Assembly: GCA_002698985.1 (NCBI GenBank)
Contig: PAAY01000037.1
Location: forward strand, 1-64,000
Origin: Saprospirales bacterium
Lineage (GTDB): Bacteria; Bacteroidota; Bacteroidia; Chitinophagales; Saprospiraceae
DNA length: 64,000 nucleotides
Direction: 5' to 3'
Part shown: positions 1-7,800 of the stretch, piece after piece
How positions within the stretch are numbered: the first letter of the stretch is position 1
Layout of the letters: each line of letters begins with the position of its first letter
The notes under the pieces: generated by a model
Databases searched by the model: none
Seen by the model: only the letters and a program-made list of their open reading frames with translations
Told to the model about the DNA's origin: nothing
Made by a program: the position numbers and the translations under genes

Positions 1-331
1 ATCTCAATGGATTGCTTCGGGGTTGATAGTCTCTGCCCTGAGCGTCAGTGCCAATCTAGATTTTTCAATGAACTTTTGTACTTACGCAAACGTACGAGGG
101 GTTTAGAGAAGGCCTCCGGCCTTTGTTTAGAGAGGTTTAGAGGCTGCCTGCTTGAACGTGAAATACTGCTCAATTTTTTCCTAATACCGGATTAAAGCTC
201 ATGATGTTTTACCCGTGCTTTTACATCCAGGCAACCACTCTCAACCTCCCGGCGAAGGCCGGGATCAACTTCTGTAAACCCCTCTCAACCAACCTTCAAC
301 ATTCACAACCATTAACGCTAAAAACTTAACA
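1..331. other. Leading noncoding stretch with decamer repeat units
   Basis: I see no convincing gene in the first 331 bases. The short open frames lack any recognisable protein character. The stretch contains scattered 10-bp units of the CTCT(C/A)AAC type: in the reverse orientation at 101-110, 125-134 and 135-144 (GTTTAGAGxx), and in the forward orientation at 236-245 and 280-289. The same unit forms a six-copy tandem array near 5081-5140. Confidence 0.5.
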
Positions 332-781
332 ATGAAAAAGCTGATCCCCGGCCTGCTGGCCTTTGCCCTTCTACTGCTCTTTGCCTGCAACAACGACGAT
401 GACGGAGGCAGCCTGCCGACTTCCGACTGCAACATCAGTTGCAAAGTGAACGGCGACCTCATCCAGGTGGACCCCTCCAGCGGCTGCATCTTCCTGGACA
501 GCACCCTCAACATCGGCCTGTTCGGAACAGATGCCATCATGCTGCAGGTGAACAATCTCTCCCAACCCGGCACCTACGACCTCTCCGAAATACCCAACAC
601 TGCCTTCGTCAACCTACCCGACGGCACCCAGATAGGCGCCCTCAGCGGCAGCATCGTGATCACCCAACTGAGCGGCAACAAAGCCAAGGGCACCTTCAGC
701 GGCTCCTTCTACGACATCACCGACCTGATGCAAACCCCCAACTACACTGTGACTGAAGGGAGTTTTGAGGCGAGCTTTTGA
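332..781 (+). CDS. Small lipoprotein, possibly DUF6252-like
   Basis: This 149-residue protein starts with a lipoprotein signal: a Lys-containing start, a Leu/Ala/Phe-rich core and a lipobox ending in FAC at about residue 19, then an Asp-rich linker (NNDDDGG). The mature part is predicted beta-rich, with 'SGTD'-like and 'GTYDLSEI' segments that recall DUF6252-type Bacteroidota lipoproteins. It would sit in the outer or inner membrane facing the periplasm or surface. No enzymatic motif is visible. It is the last gene with host-like base composition before the AT-rich restriction patch. The gene call is firm; the family assignment is tentative. Confidence 0.75.
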   Translation: MKKLIPGLLAFALLLLFACNNDDDGGSLPTSDCNISCKVNGDLIQVDPSSGCIFLDSTLNIGLFGTDAIMLQVNNLSQPGTYDLSEIPNTAFVNLPDGTQIGALSGSIVITQLSGNKAKGTFSGSFYDITDLMQTPNYTVTEGSFEASF

Positions 782-1100
782 GGGGGAGGATTAAAAATTT
801 TTGAATGAAAGGGTTGGTAGGATTGAGAGTGGTCTTTACCTTCGCCAGGAGCTTAAGAGCTAGGCTCAGTAAAGCTGATAGAATATGATTAGACCCAATA
901 TGATGGGATAAAATCATTTTCTGATCAGGAATCTTTGCTGTGACAAGTAATTTGAGGCTCACTTTCTGATTTTTTGAAAACGTCTCATTTTCTATGTTGT
1001 GCTAATGAATTGCATAGAGTGGCTAAACCTATTGTGGTAATTTGGACGTTGGAAAAATCTCTAAAGACAACTAATCAGCTTTTACTAAAAAGTAAAATAC
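782..1100. other. Boundary region of AT-rich restriction patch
   Basis: This intergenic stretch of about 320 bases separates a host-like lipoprotein gene from the methyltransferase. Base composition changes here from GC-rich to clearly AT-rich, so the left edge of the acquired segment probably lies within it. I found no terminal inverted repeat, integrase or clear target duplication. A short open frame (974-1168) overlaps the methyltransferase start and shows no protein features. Confidence 0.4.
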
Positions 1101-2063
1101 ATGTACAGAACCGAAGACATTGTTGCCGAATACGGAGTGACGAAAGAAGATTTAAACCGCTTTATTAAAAGCTGTTCCCCTTCAGTTATTAATGACGATG
1201 GAAAAATCTCAGAGAAAACTTTTCAGCTAGTTCTTCAATTTATTGAAGACAAAAAAGATAGAATAGGAGAAAAGCTGAAAGGCGAGGTTGCCAAATATAA
1301 AATTGGGGACAAAAAGGTTGTAATTTTCCAAGATGACGCGATCTCTTTCTTAGAAAAGATACCCTCCAATAGTGTAGACATTATCACTACGGACCCAGCA
1401 TATTCTGGGATGAACAATAAGCTAAACCTTGGTAAAGGACGGATAGTTGGAAAATATTCAGAAAAAGGAAAGAAAAATGGTAAGTGGTTTTCTGAATTTG
1501 AAGACAGCGAAGAGAATTACACTAGGTTTTTAAGCGAATGCAAGCGTGTATTAAAAACATCTACAGGTCACATTTATATAATGTTTGACTCTTTTTCTCT
1601 TTTAAGCTTAGGAAACATTGTTCGAAATTTTTTTGATGTAAAAAATTTAATAACTTGGGACAAGGTAAACATAGGCATGGGGCACTATTTTAGAAGGAGA
1701 CATGAGTATATTATTTTTGCAACTAACGGAAATAATCGAAAACTTAGAAATCGCAAATTTCCAGACGTGTGGAGATTTAAGAGAGTTCACAACCCTGCAT
1801 ACCCGACACAGAAACCCGTAGAAGTTTTTCAAGCAATGATTCATGCTAGCGCTGAAGATGATTTTACAGTGTGTGACCCATTTTTGGGAAGTGGCTCTAG
1901 CGCAATTGCCGCCATTAAGAATAATTGTAATTTCATTGGCTGTGACATCTCAGATAAGTCAATAGAGCTCTCAACTTGTCGAATTGAAGAATTCCTAAAA
2001 AACTCAAAAGACATTCTTCAGAAAAAATCTATGGCTGTGGAAAAAAATATTTTCTGGGAATAA
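1101..2063 (+). CDS. Site-specific DNA methyltransferase of a type II R-M system
   Basis: This 320-residue enzyme should transfer a methyl group from S-adenosylmethionine to an exocyclic amino group of adenine or cytosine. The catalytic motif IV is DPAY at about residues 98-101, preceded by VDIITT. The AdoMet-binding motif I, DPFLGSGSS, lies near residue 258, close to the C-terminus. This order (IV before I) is that of the beta class of amino-methyltransferases. About 70 residues precede the catalytic core and may help target recognition. The stop codon is one base before the start of the endonuclease gene, so the two are a translationally close pair. Codon use is AT-rich, unlike the flanking genes, consistent with transfer. 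The target site cannot be read from sequence alone. Confidence 0.9.
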   Translation: MYRTEDIVAEYGVTKEDLNRFIKSCSPSVINDDGKISEKTFQLVLQFIEDKKDRIGEKLKGEVAKYKIGDKKVVIFQDDAISFLEKIPSNSVDIITTDPAYSGMNNKLNLGKGRIVGKYSEKGKKNGKWFSEFEDSEENYTRFLSECKRVLKTSTGHIYIMFDSFSLLSLGNIVRNFFDVKNLITWDKVNIGMGHYFRRRHEYIIFATNGNNRKLRNRKFPDVWRFKRVHNPAYPTQKPVEVFQAMIHASAEDDFTVCDPFLGSGSSAIAAIKNNCNFIGCDISDKSIELSTCRIEEFLKNSKDILQKKSMAVEKNIFWE

Positions 2064-2064
2064 T

Positions 2065-3747
2065 ATGGCTAACTTAAGTAAATCAAAGACTCTTTTTGGC
2101 TTCACTTCACCTCGGACTATTGAAAAGATCATTCCTGAAATAAAGATCCTCACGGATCATTTTAAGGATGAAAATTGGTCAGGAAATCAGCAATTGCAGA
2201 AAAGGTTCTTTCAAGTGCTTTATGATTCCGAGCATTACGAAGGAGAAACATTCCCTTCTGATCCCGCATTAGCTGCTAGAGATAGAGTTACTCGAGCCCC
2301 AAAAGCACTTGGTTTTGTTGACCTATCACCGAAAATACACTTAACCAAAGCGGGAGAATTACTGTTGTCTAAAAAAAGACTAGATGAAATATTTACAAGA
2401 CAACTACTTAAGTTTCAGCTACCTTCTCCATATCATATCCAATCAAGAAAAATTGAATTTGGAGTAAAGCCCTACTTAGAATTGATAAGATTAATAAAAG
2501 ATTTAGGAAGCTTATCAAAAACAGAAATAGCCCTGTTTTTTTTGCAGCTCACGCACTACTCCAAATACGATATTATCGTAAAAAAAATAAAGGATTTCCG
2601 AGAAGGATCAAGATCATTCAAGGGCAGTCGAAAAATGTATGTGAACAATTGCTTTGAAAGAGAAATTCATGAAATTTTTAAGGAGGAAATCCAAAGTAAA
2701 AAACTCAAAACAAGAGAAAGCAGCGACACTTCACTTAGAAATTTTGTAAAAACAAAAAGAGCCAACCTGAAAGACTATGCAGACGCTTTTGTTCGCTATA
2801 TTCGATCCACTGAACTTATTACCTTTCAAAAAAGAACTTTTAGATTAATTATTTCCCCACAAAAAACAGATGAAGTTGATTTCCTGCTAAACAATTTATC
2901 TCGAGAGCCTATCAAATTTAAAAAAAGGCAAGAATTTAAGGATTATTTATTTGATCCTTTTACCATCAAGCTATTAACCGATGATAAAGACTTATTGATA
3001 GGAAAAATTCGAAAACTTGGTCGCAATATCATCGACCCCTCTCTTGGTGTTGAAGAATTGAAAGACATTTTAGATGATTTGCAAGATGAGGTCAAAACAA
3101 AGAATATAAAGAATAAAATAGAAGAGCTTAAAGACTACAATGAACTAGGGGAAATTCTTGAAGTATTCGAGCAAATAAAATCAAAAGAAGTTCCTGACGC
3201 ACCTCTTTTTCTTGAATGGAATGTTTGGAGAGCCTTTGTGATGTTGAATTATGCAATTCGCATCGATGGAAACTTTATTATGGATATTGATGGCATGCCT
3301 TTAAATACAGCCCCGGGAAACAAACCTGATTTGGAAATTGAATTTGAAGATTTTGGAATAATCGGAGAGGTAACTCTTTCATCTGGGGCCACCCAGTTTA
3401 AAATGGAAGGTGATTCTGTACCAAGACATTATGGTGATTTTAAGCAAAGGACTAATAAAGAATTGTATTGCCTATTTATAGCTCCTAAAGTTGACGACGG
3501 AACAAAAGCTTTCTTTTTTAATCTTAATAAAGGCTACACTAAACGCTATGGAGGTGCGACAAAAATAATACCACTAACACTTGAAAAATTCATCGAATTT
3601 TTGAATGTTGGCGTAAAGCATAAATTCTCTAAACCAGCGAAATTGAAAGCTTGGCTTGAAGAACAATGGACAATTAATCAAAATATTAGAGACGAAGTCG
3701 AATGGAGTGACAAGATAGAAGAAAACATCAAATCCTGGGCGGTTTAG
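2065..3747 (+). CDS. AlwI-family type II restriction endonuclease
   Basis: This 560-residue protein resembles the AlwI/BstNBI/MlyI group of type IIS endonucleases, which bind short asymmetric sites and cut a few bases away. The diagnostic part is C-terminal: an EWNVWRAF helix near residue 388, then GNKPDLEIEFEDF and GEVTLSSG from about residue 415 to 440. These supply the Asp and the Glu-Val-Thr of a PD-(D/E)xK-type active site; Lys-like spacing is replaced by EVT, as in the AlwI family. A short 'ETFPSDPALAARDRVTRAPKALGFV' -like region (residues about 60-90, quoted as separate pieces PALAARDRV and APKALGFV) matches the N-terminal recognition region of the family. Start one base after the methyltransferase stop. 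AT-rich like its partner. Confidence 0.88.
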   Translation: MANLSKSKTLFGFTSPRTIEKIIPEIKILTDHFKDENWSGNQQLQKRFFQVLYDSEHYEGETFPSDPALAARDRVTRAPKALGFVDLSPKIHLTKAGELLLSKKRLDEIFTRQLLKFQLPSPYHIQSRKIEFGVKPYLELIRLIKDLGSLSKTEIALFFLQLTHYSKYDIIVKKIKDFREGSRSFKGSRKMYVNNCFEREIHEIFKEEIQSKKLKTRESSDTSLRNFVKTKRANLKDYADAFVRYIRSTELITFQKRTFRLIISPQKTDEVDFLLNNLSREPIKFKKRQEFKDYLFDPFTIKLLTDDKDLLIGKIRKLGRNIIDPSLGVEELKDILDDLQDEVKTKNIKNKIEELKDYNELGEILEVFEQIKSKEVPDAPLFLEWNVWRAFVMLNYAIRIDGNFIMDIDGMPLNTAPGNKPDLEIEFEDFGIIGEVTLSSGATQFKMEGDSVPRHYGDFKQRTNKELYCLFIAPKVDDGTKAFFFNLNKGYTKRYGGATKIIPLTLEKFIEFLNVGVKHKFSKPAKLKAWLEEQWTINQNIRDEVEWSDKIEENIKSWAV

Positions 3748-3818
3748 AAATATTGTGTACAACACAGCGAAGTCCACTATACACAATCTTTGCGGAGCGA
3801 CACTCCTTTAACACCTAA

Positions 3819-4008
3819 TCCCTTTACCCCCCCCCACTCCCCAAAATCCTCCACCAGCAGCAGGCTGTCGCCGGAGTAGTGTTTGCGGTCGTCCATGCAG
3901 GTGCGGTGGAGAGCGAGGATTTCCGGTCGTTTTTTTAGAAAGTTGTAAAGGGTGCGCATCACTTTGAAGAAGCGTTCCGTGTCGTTGGCCTGGGGCGAGT
4001 TTCGACGG
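3819..4008 (-). pseudogene. Partial copy of the 3' end of the gene at 4293-4985
   Basis: On the minus strand this segment encodes about 55 codons (from NDTERFFKVMRTLY to LLLVEDFGEW) that align without gaps with the C-terminal part of the neighbouring intact gene. At the DNA level about nine in ten positions match over roughly 170 bases, and a run of 43 bases (3955-3997) is identical. The upstream three quarters of this copy is missing; homology stops at about 4008, exactly where a fragment of a Fic-type gene begins. It is therefore a truncated paralogue, cut by the event that brought in the Fic fragment or the restriction cassette. No start codon remains, so I do not expect a product. Confidence 0.75.
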
Positions 4009-4195
4009 CTCCATTACCAATGCTGTATATCAGAAACTTTCAAATGTATCTAAGGCAACAGCTACAAGAGATATCAAGGATTTAGAGGTAAAAGGCGTAA
4101 TATATAACAGGGGAACAAAGGGTTCCAGCGCTATATATGTCTTGGTAGGCTCATCGTTGGCTCATGATGGGATCAATAGGATCACAATGGAGTAA
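4007..4195 (+). pseudogene. 3' fragment of a Fic-family gene (winged-helix end)
   Basis: An open frame of 62 codons ending in TAA at 4193-4195 encodes GSITNAVYQKL followed by SKATATRDIKDLEVKGVI and ends INRITME. This is the C-terminal winged helix found behind the Fic domain in DUF4172/Fic AMP-transferase proteins: the recognition helix 'SKATATRDL' and the following 'LxxKGxI' wing are characteristic. The catalytic Fic domain (HPFxDGNGR motif) is absent, and there is no start codon, so this is a remnant. It abuts the truncated gene copy at about 4007 with no spacer. AT-rich composition matches the restriction cassette rather than the host. Confidence 0.7.
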
Positions 4196-4292
4196 AAATA
4201 ATTTTTATGAGAAATGAGATACCAGTTCCCGCAATTGTTAAGCCCAGCCCCGCTCCCTGACCAAATACAACCTTCCATGTCCACGAATCCTA

Positions 4293-4985
4293 TTATTCTC
4301 CCACCCCACACACCCACTCCCCAAAATCCTCCACCAGCAGCAGGCTGTCGCCGGTGTAGTGTTTGCGTTCCTCAATGCGGGAGCGGTGGATTTCCAGGAT
4401 TTCTGGTCGTTTTTTTAGGAAACCGTAGAGGGTGCGCATCACTTTGAAGAAGCGTTCCGTGTCGTTGGCCTGGGGTGGGTTTCGGCTGCCCAGTTTTTCC
4501 AGGAGGGTTTTGAATCTTTCAAAATGGTAGGGGGCGTAGCTTTCCGGGTAGCGGAAGGTCAGGTACCAGGAGATGATCTGGTATTCGTCGTCGTGGTAGT
4601 GGGTGTTCAGTTTGGAGGCTTTGTGTTTTTCCCGGTATTCGGTCAGCAGCTCATCGCAGTGGAAGAGGAAGCGGCCGATGCGTCCTTCCACGCCTTTGTT
4701 TTCGTCGAAGAGGTCTTTGAACATGTAGCGGACGAACTCCGGATTGAGGTCGATGAAATGGAGCATGGCCGTTTTGGGTTCGTAGTGTTCCCGTTTCCAG
4801 ATGCGGCGGGAGTGGGAGTTGTCCAGGCAGGCGTCGAACATGGCTTTGAAATCCGGGGCGTCGAGGTCCCAGTTGTCCTGAAAGATCTTTTGCGACTCCC
4901 ATTTCCAGTAGGGGTAGTGGTTGGGGTTGGCTTTCAGAAAGTCCAGGTATCCGTCCAGGTAGTTGTTCAGCTTTTGCAGGTTCAT
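4293..4985 (-). CDS. Unknown protein, like an N-terminal region of Bacteroidota AAA/McrB-type proteins
   Basis: This 230-residue protein begins MNLQKLNNYLDGYLDFLKAN and is rich in aromatic and charged residues: WKWESQKIFQDNWDLDAPDF, then RRIWKREHYEPKTAML, FDENKGVEGRIGRFLFHCD and a DDEYQIISWYLTFRYPE segment. It ends shortly after LLLVEDFGEW. From memory of similar proteins, this block is the N-terminal part of larger McrB-like AAA ATPases in Bacteroidota, but no Walker motif follows here, so it is either a stand-alone domain or a gene shortened at its 3' end. The 3' end matches the partial copy at 3819-4008. The final residues (VCGVGE) diverge from those of the copy, which suggests that the tail is not original. 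Function unknown. Confidence 0.65.
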   Translation of the reverse strand: MNLQKLNNYLDGYLDFLKANPNHYPYWKWESQKIFQDNWDLDAPDFKAMFDACLDNSHSRRIWKREHYEPKTAMLHFIDLNPEFVRYMFKDLFDENKGVEGRIGRFLFHCDELLTEYREKHKASKLNTHYHDDEYQIISWYLTFRYPESYAPYHFERFKTLLEKLGSRNPPQANDTERFFKVMRTLYGFLKKRPEILEIHRSRIEERKHYTGDSLLLVEDFGEWVCGVGE

Positions 4986-5080
4986 AGGTCGTCAAAAAAA
5001 TTTTCCTCGATGGGCATAAATAGGTCCCTTAGCCTTTATTATTGCCGGCAGGAGTATGTTTTGGGAGGTTTCTGTCCCGT

Positions 5081-5140
5081 GCCTCTCAACCCCTCTAAAC
5101 CGCTCTCAACCCCTCTCAACTTCTCTAAACCTCTCTAAAC
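5081..5140. repeat. Six tandem 10-bp units, nnCTCT(C/A)AAC
   Basis: Six consecutive decamers fill 5081-5140: GCCTCTCAAC, CCCTCTAAAC, CGCTCTCAAC, CCCTCTCAAC, TTCTCTAAAC, CTCTCTAAAC. The core CTCT(C/A)AAC is invariant apart from the C/A position. The array ends 17 bases before the start of the metallophosphoesterase gene, so it lies in its leader or promoter region. Period ten places each unit on the same face of the helix. Isolated units also occur at 101-144, 236-289 and about 5949-5958. Confidence 0.8.
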
Positions 5141-5157
5141 CATTAAAACCTTCTCCG

Positions 5158-5889
5158 ATGAAGATCATCCAGCTTACCGACATCCATTTGCCCGAAGGGG
5201 GCGAAGATACCATGGGAATAGACATTCCTGCGAATTTCAGCAAGGTGCTCGAGGCCATCGAAAGAGAAGGGCCCGACCACCTGGTGTTGACAGGGGATCT
5301 TTGTTACCATGCCGGTTCCCGTAAAGTTTACGAGGTGATCAAGCTGAAACTGGACATCATGGGCATACCCTACTCGCTGCTCAGCGGCAACCACGATGAT
5401 CCGGAAGTGCTGGCGGATGTTTTCAACATCGAACACCTCCTTGTGGGAGAAGAGCTGTTTTACAAACGCAAGCTGGGCGGCAAAACCGCCCTCTTTTTGG
5501 AAACTTCCCGGGGATTCGTTTCTGACGAGCAACTGGCCTGGCTCGACAAAGAGCTATCCCAACTCCGGGGCACTGCCCTGATCTTCATGCACCACCCCCC
5601 GCTCATGGCCGGCGTGCCCCACATGGACAACAACTACGCCCTTCAGAACATGGAGGAAGTGCAGCAGTTGCTCTTTTCCTACCCCAAAATGGTCAACGTC
5701 TTCTGCGGTCATTACCACGTGGATAAAATTCTCTGCCTCAACAACCTGGTGGTGCACATTACCCCCAGCGTCTATTTCCAGATCGACTGGCGGGTGCCCG
5801 GTTTCCGCATCGACCACAAGCGGCCTGCCTACCGGATCATCGAGTTGCTGAAAGGCGGTGGGCTGAGGAGCAGCGTCGTTTATGTTTGA
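5158..5889 (+). CDS. Calcineurin-type metallophosphoesterase, CpdA-like
   Basis: This 243-residue protein carries the complete metal-binding set of class III phosphodiesterases: TDIH near residue 7, LTGDLCYH near residue 43, LSGNHDD near residue 76, FMHHPP near residue 143 and GHYHVD near residue 183. This family hydrolyses phosphodiesters such as 3',5'-cAMP with a dimetal centre; the particular substrate is not determined by sequence. The start at 5158 is chosen because the first residues (MKIIQLTDIHLPE) match the family N-terminus directly. A longer frame opens at 5056 but would translate the decamer repeats. There is no signal peptide, so it is cytosolic. It stands alone between repeats and the aminotransferase gene. 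Confidence 0.85.
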   Translation: MKIIQLTDIHLPEGGEDTMGIDIPANFSKVLEAIEREGPDHLVLTGDLCYHAGSRKVYEVIKLKLDIMGIPYSLLSGNHDDPEVLADVFNIEHLLVGEELFYKRKLGGKTALFLETSRGFVSDEQLAWLDKELSQLRGTALIFMHHPPLMAGVPHMDNNYALQNMEEVQQLLFSYPKMVNVFCGHYHVDKILCLNNLVVHITPSVYFQIDWRVPGFRIDHKRPAYRIIELLKGGGLRSSVVYV

Positions 5890-5896
5890 AGTGTGA

Positions 5897-5931
5897 GTAG
5901 GGAGTAGGGAGTAGTGAGTAGGGAGTAGTGA
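5897..5931. repeat. Five heptamer units, GTAGGGA/GTAGTGA
   Basis: Thirty-five bases consist of five 7-bp units: GTAGGGA, GTAGGGA, GTAGTGA, GTAGGGA, GTAGTGA. They begin eight bases after the metallophosphoesterase stop codon. This is a small variable-number repeat; I see no coding or regulatory role. Confidence 0.75.
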
Positions 5932-6070
5932 GGGGCAGCCTGGTCAACCTCTCTCAAACATCTGCGCCAAAAAAGCACGTTCAGAAAACGACTTTTTATT
6001 AGTTGCTCATTTTCGTCCCTTCGTAAAATGCTATTTTGCAGCCCCTTGCCCAACACCAAACAGATTGTCC

Positions 6071-7225
6071 ATGCTCAACCTGCACTCAAAGCTCCCCAAT
6101 ACCGGCACCAGCATCTTTTCCGTAATGACGGCCCTGGCCAATGAGCACGGGGCCATCAACCTGTCTCAGGGCTTTCCGGATTTTGACTGCGACCAGGCGC
6201 TCAAATCCCTCGTGACCAAATACATGCGCAAAGGCCTGAACCAGTACGCCCCCATGTCGGGTGTGCGGGAACTCCGGCAGGTCATTGCGACGAAAATGCA
6301 AAAGAGCTACGGCATGGAGCTGGACCCTGACGCCGAAATCACCATCACCGCCGGGGCCACGGAGGCCCTCTTCAGTGCCATCACGGCCCTGGTGCGGCCC
6401 GACGACGAGGTCATCCTCATCGAGCCGGCCTACGACAGCTACCGGCCCGCCGTGGAGGTGAACGGCGGCATTGCGGTGACCTACGAGTTGAAGGCACCGG
6501 ATTACAAGGTGGACTGGAAGCTGCTGGAAAGGCTGATCTCCTGGCGCACCCGCCTCATCGTGGTGAACACGCCGCACAACCCAACGGGGAAAGTGTTCCG
6601 GCAGGCGGACTGGCAGCAGCTCCAGAAAATTGCCGAAGACAGGGACATCCTCGTTTTGAGCGATGAGGCCTACGAACACCTCACCTTCGACGGCCTGGCC
6701 CACCAGAGCATGTTGCGTTTTCCGGAGGTGTACACACGGGGCTTGGCGGTTTTTTCCTTCGGCAAAACCATACACGCCACCGGCTGGAAAATGGGCTGCT
6801 GCATTGCCCCGCCGCAGCTGACCCGGGAATTCCGCAAAGTGCACCAGTACAACGTGTTCAGCGTGAACACGCCCATGCAGTATGCCCTGGCCGATTTTTT
6901 TGCCGACGAGGAGAACTACATCCACCTTCCCGCTTTCTTTCAGGAGAAAAGGGATTTTTTCCTTCGGCAAATGGAAGGGGTGCCCCTGAAGCCCCTGAAG
7001 AGCGAAGGCACCTACTTTCAGCTCTTCGATTATTCAGCACTCAGTGACATGCCCGACCTGGAGTTTGCCAAATGGCTGACGACCGAGGTGGGTGTGGCTG
7101 CCATTCCCACATCGGCCTTTTATGCTTCGGGCAGGGACGAAAAGGTCGTGCGTTTTTGTTTTGCGAAGCAAGAACAAACCCTGAAAAAGGCCGCCGAAAA
7201 ACTGATAAAGCTGGGCGACCTATGA
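6071..7225 (+). CDS. Pyridoxal-phosphate aminotransferase, YbdL/methionine aminotransferase type
   Basis: This 384-residue class I/II aminotransferase shows the fold-type I signatures: SQGFPDFD near residue 35, ITITAGATEALF near 95 (phosphate-cup glycines), NTPHNPTGKV near residue 167 (substrate and cofactor Asn), DEAYEHLTFD near 200 (Asp to the PLP ring nitrogen), and SFGKTIHATGWKMG near 232, where the Lys after SFG forms the Schiff base. The SFGKTxHxTGWK form is typical of YbdL and related methionine/2-oxo acid aminotransferases. A TTG two codons upstream is possible, but ATG at 6071 is preferred. The stop overlaps the next start (ATGA at 7222-7225), implying coupled translation with the DUF4112 gene. 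Confidence 0.9.
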   Translation: MLNLHSKLPNTGTSIFSVMTALANEHGAINLSQGFPDFDCDQALKSLVTKYMRKGLNQYAPMSGVRELRQVIATKMQKSYGMELDPDAEITITAGATEALFSAITALVRPDDEVILIEPAYDSYRPAVEVNGGIAVTYELKAPDYKVDWKLLERLISWRTRLIVVNTPHNPTGKVFRQADWQQLQKIAEDRDILVLSDEAYEHLTFDGLAHQSMLRFPEVYTRGLAVFSFGKTIHATGWKMGCCIAPPQLTREFRKVHQYNVFSVNTPMQYALADFFADEENYIHLPAFFQEKRDFFLRQMEGVPLKPLKSEGTYFQLFDYSALSDMPDLEFAKWLTTEVGVAAIPTSAFYASGRDEKVVRFCFAKQEQTLKKAAEKLIKLGDL

Positions 7226-7692
7226 ACAAGCCGGAACCCATCCAGAACGTGCCGCCGGAGCTGGAATACCTTGACAAGGCCACCCGCTGGCTCGACACCC
7301 GCTTTCGCATTCCGGGAACCGACATCCGTTTCGGATTCGACGCCTTGCTGGGCCTGATTCCAGGCGCTGGTGATGCCATCAGCCTGTTGGTTTCGGGTGG
7401 GCTGGTCATCGTCATGGCCAGGCATGGCAGCAGTTTTGGCCTCCTCGTCAAAATGCTCTTCAACATCCTGCTGGATGCGCTGCTGGGGATCATTCCCTTT
7501 GCCGGCGATGTGTTCGATGTGTTTTACAAAGCCAACCGGAGAAACCTTCGCCTGCTGGTGGAGCACTACGAGTCGGGTGGAGCCAGGAGCAACCTGTTTG
7601 TGTTGATTTTGCTGCTTTTTGTTGTCGTGCTGCTGCTGTTTGGTATGGTTTTATTTCTAATATGGAAGTTGTTTCAGCTTTTGTTCTCCTGA
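7222..7692 (+). CDS. DUF4112 membrane protein
   Basis: This 156-residue protein has the DUF4112 pattern: a charged N-terminus (LDKATRWLDTRFRIPGT), a hydrophobic hairpin with GLIPGAGDAIS, then a second one with GIIPFAGDVFDVFYKANRRN, followed by a C-terminal membrane segment of about 25 hydrophobic residues. The twin 'G-IP-AGD' motifs are the family hallmark. Function is unknown. Translation is coupled to the aminotransferase by a four-base overlap, but a metabolic link is not obvious. A longer frame upstream would overlap the aminotransferase by 150 bases and is rejected. Confidence 0.88.
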   Translation: MNKPEPIQNVPPELEYLDKATRWLDTRFRIPGTDIRFGFDALLGLIPGAGDAISLLVSGGLVIVMARHGSSFGLLVKMLFNILLDALLGIIPFAGDVFDVFYKANRRNLRLLVEHYESGGARSNLFVLILLLFVVVLLLFGMVLFLIWKLFQLLFS

Positions 7693-7800
7693 ATTCCTAC
7701 CTTGATAAGCCATTCAGCATAAAACGTCGCTGGTCTTAAAAACTATCAAAGCCAAACCTCACAGGGGTTCCTGGCGTTTCAAGACGCAGGTAAATTATAC

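Noticed and set aside
7-195. Short open frame at the window start
   Set aside because: It runs through the decamer repeat units and lacks any protein character.
5056-5157. Upstream extension of the metallophosphoesterase
   Set aside because: The extension would translate the decamer array; the conserved N-terminus begins at 5158.
6086-6970. Long open frame antisense to the aminotransferase gene
   Set aside because: It is fully covered by a well-conserved gene on the other strand; its translation is His/Val-rich with no domain, as expected from the GC-rich third positions of the real gene.
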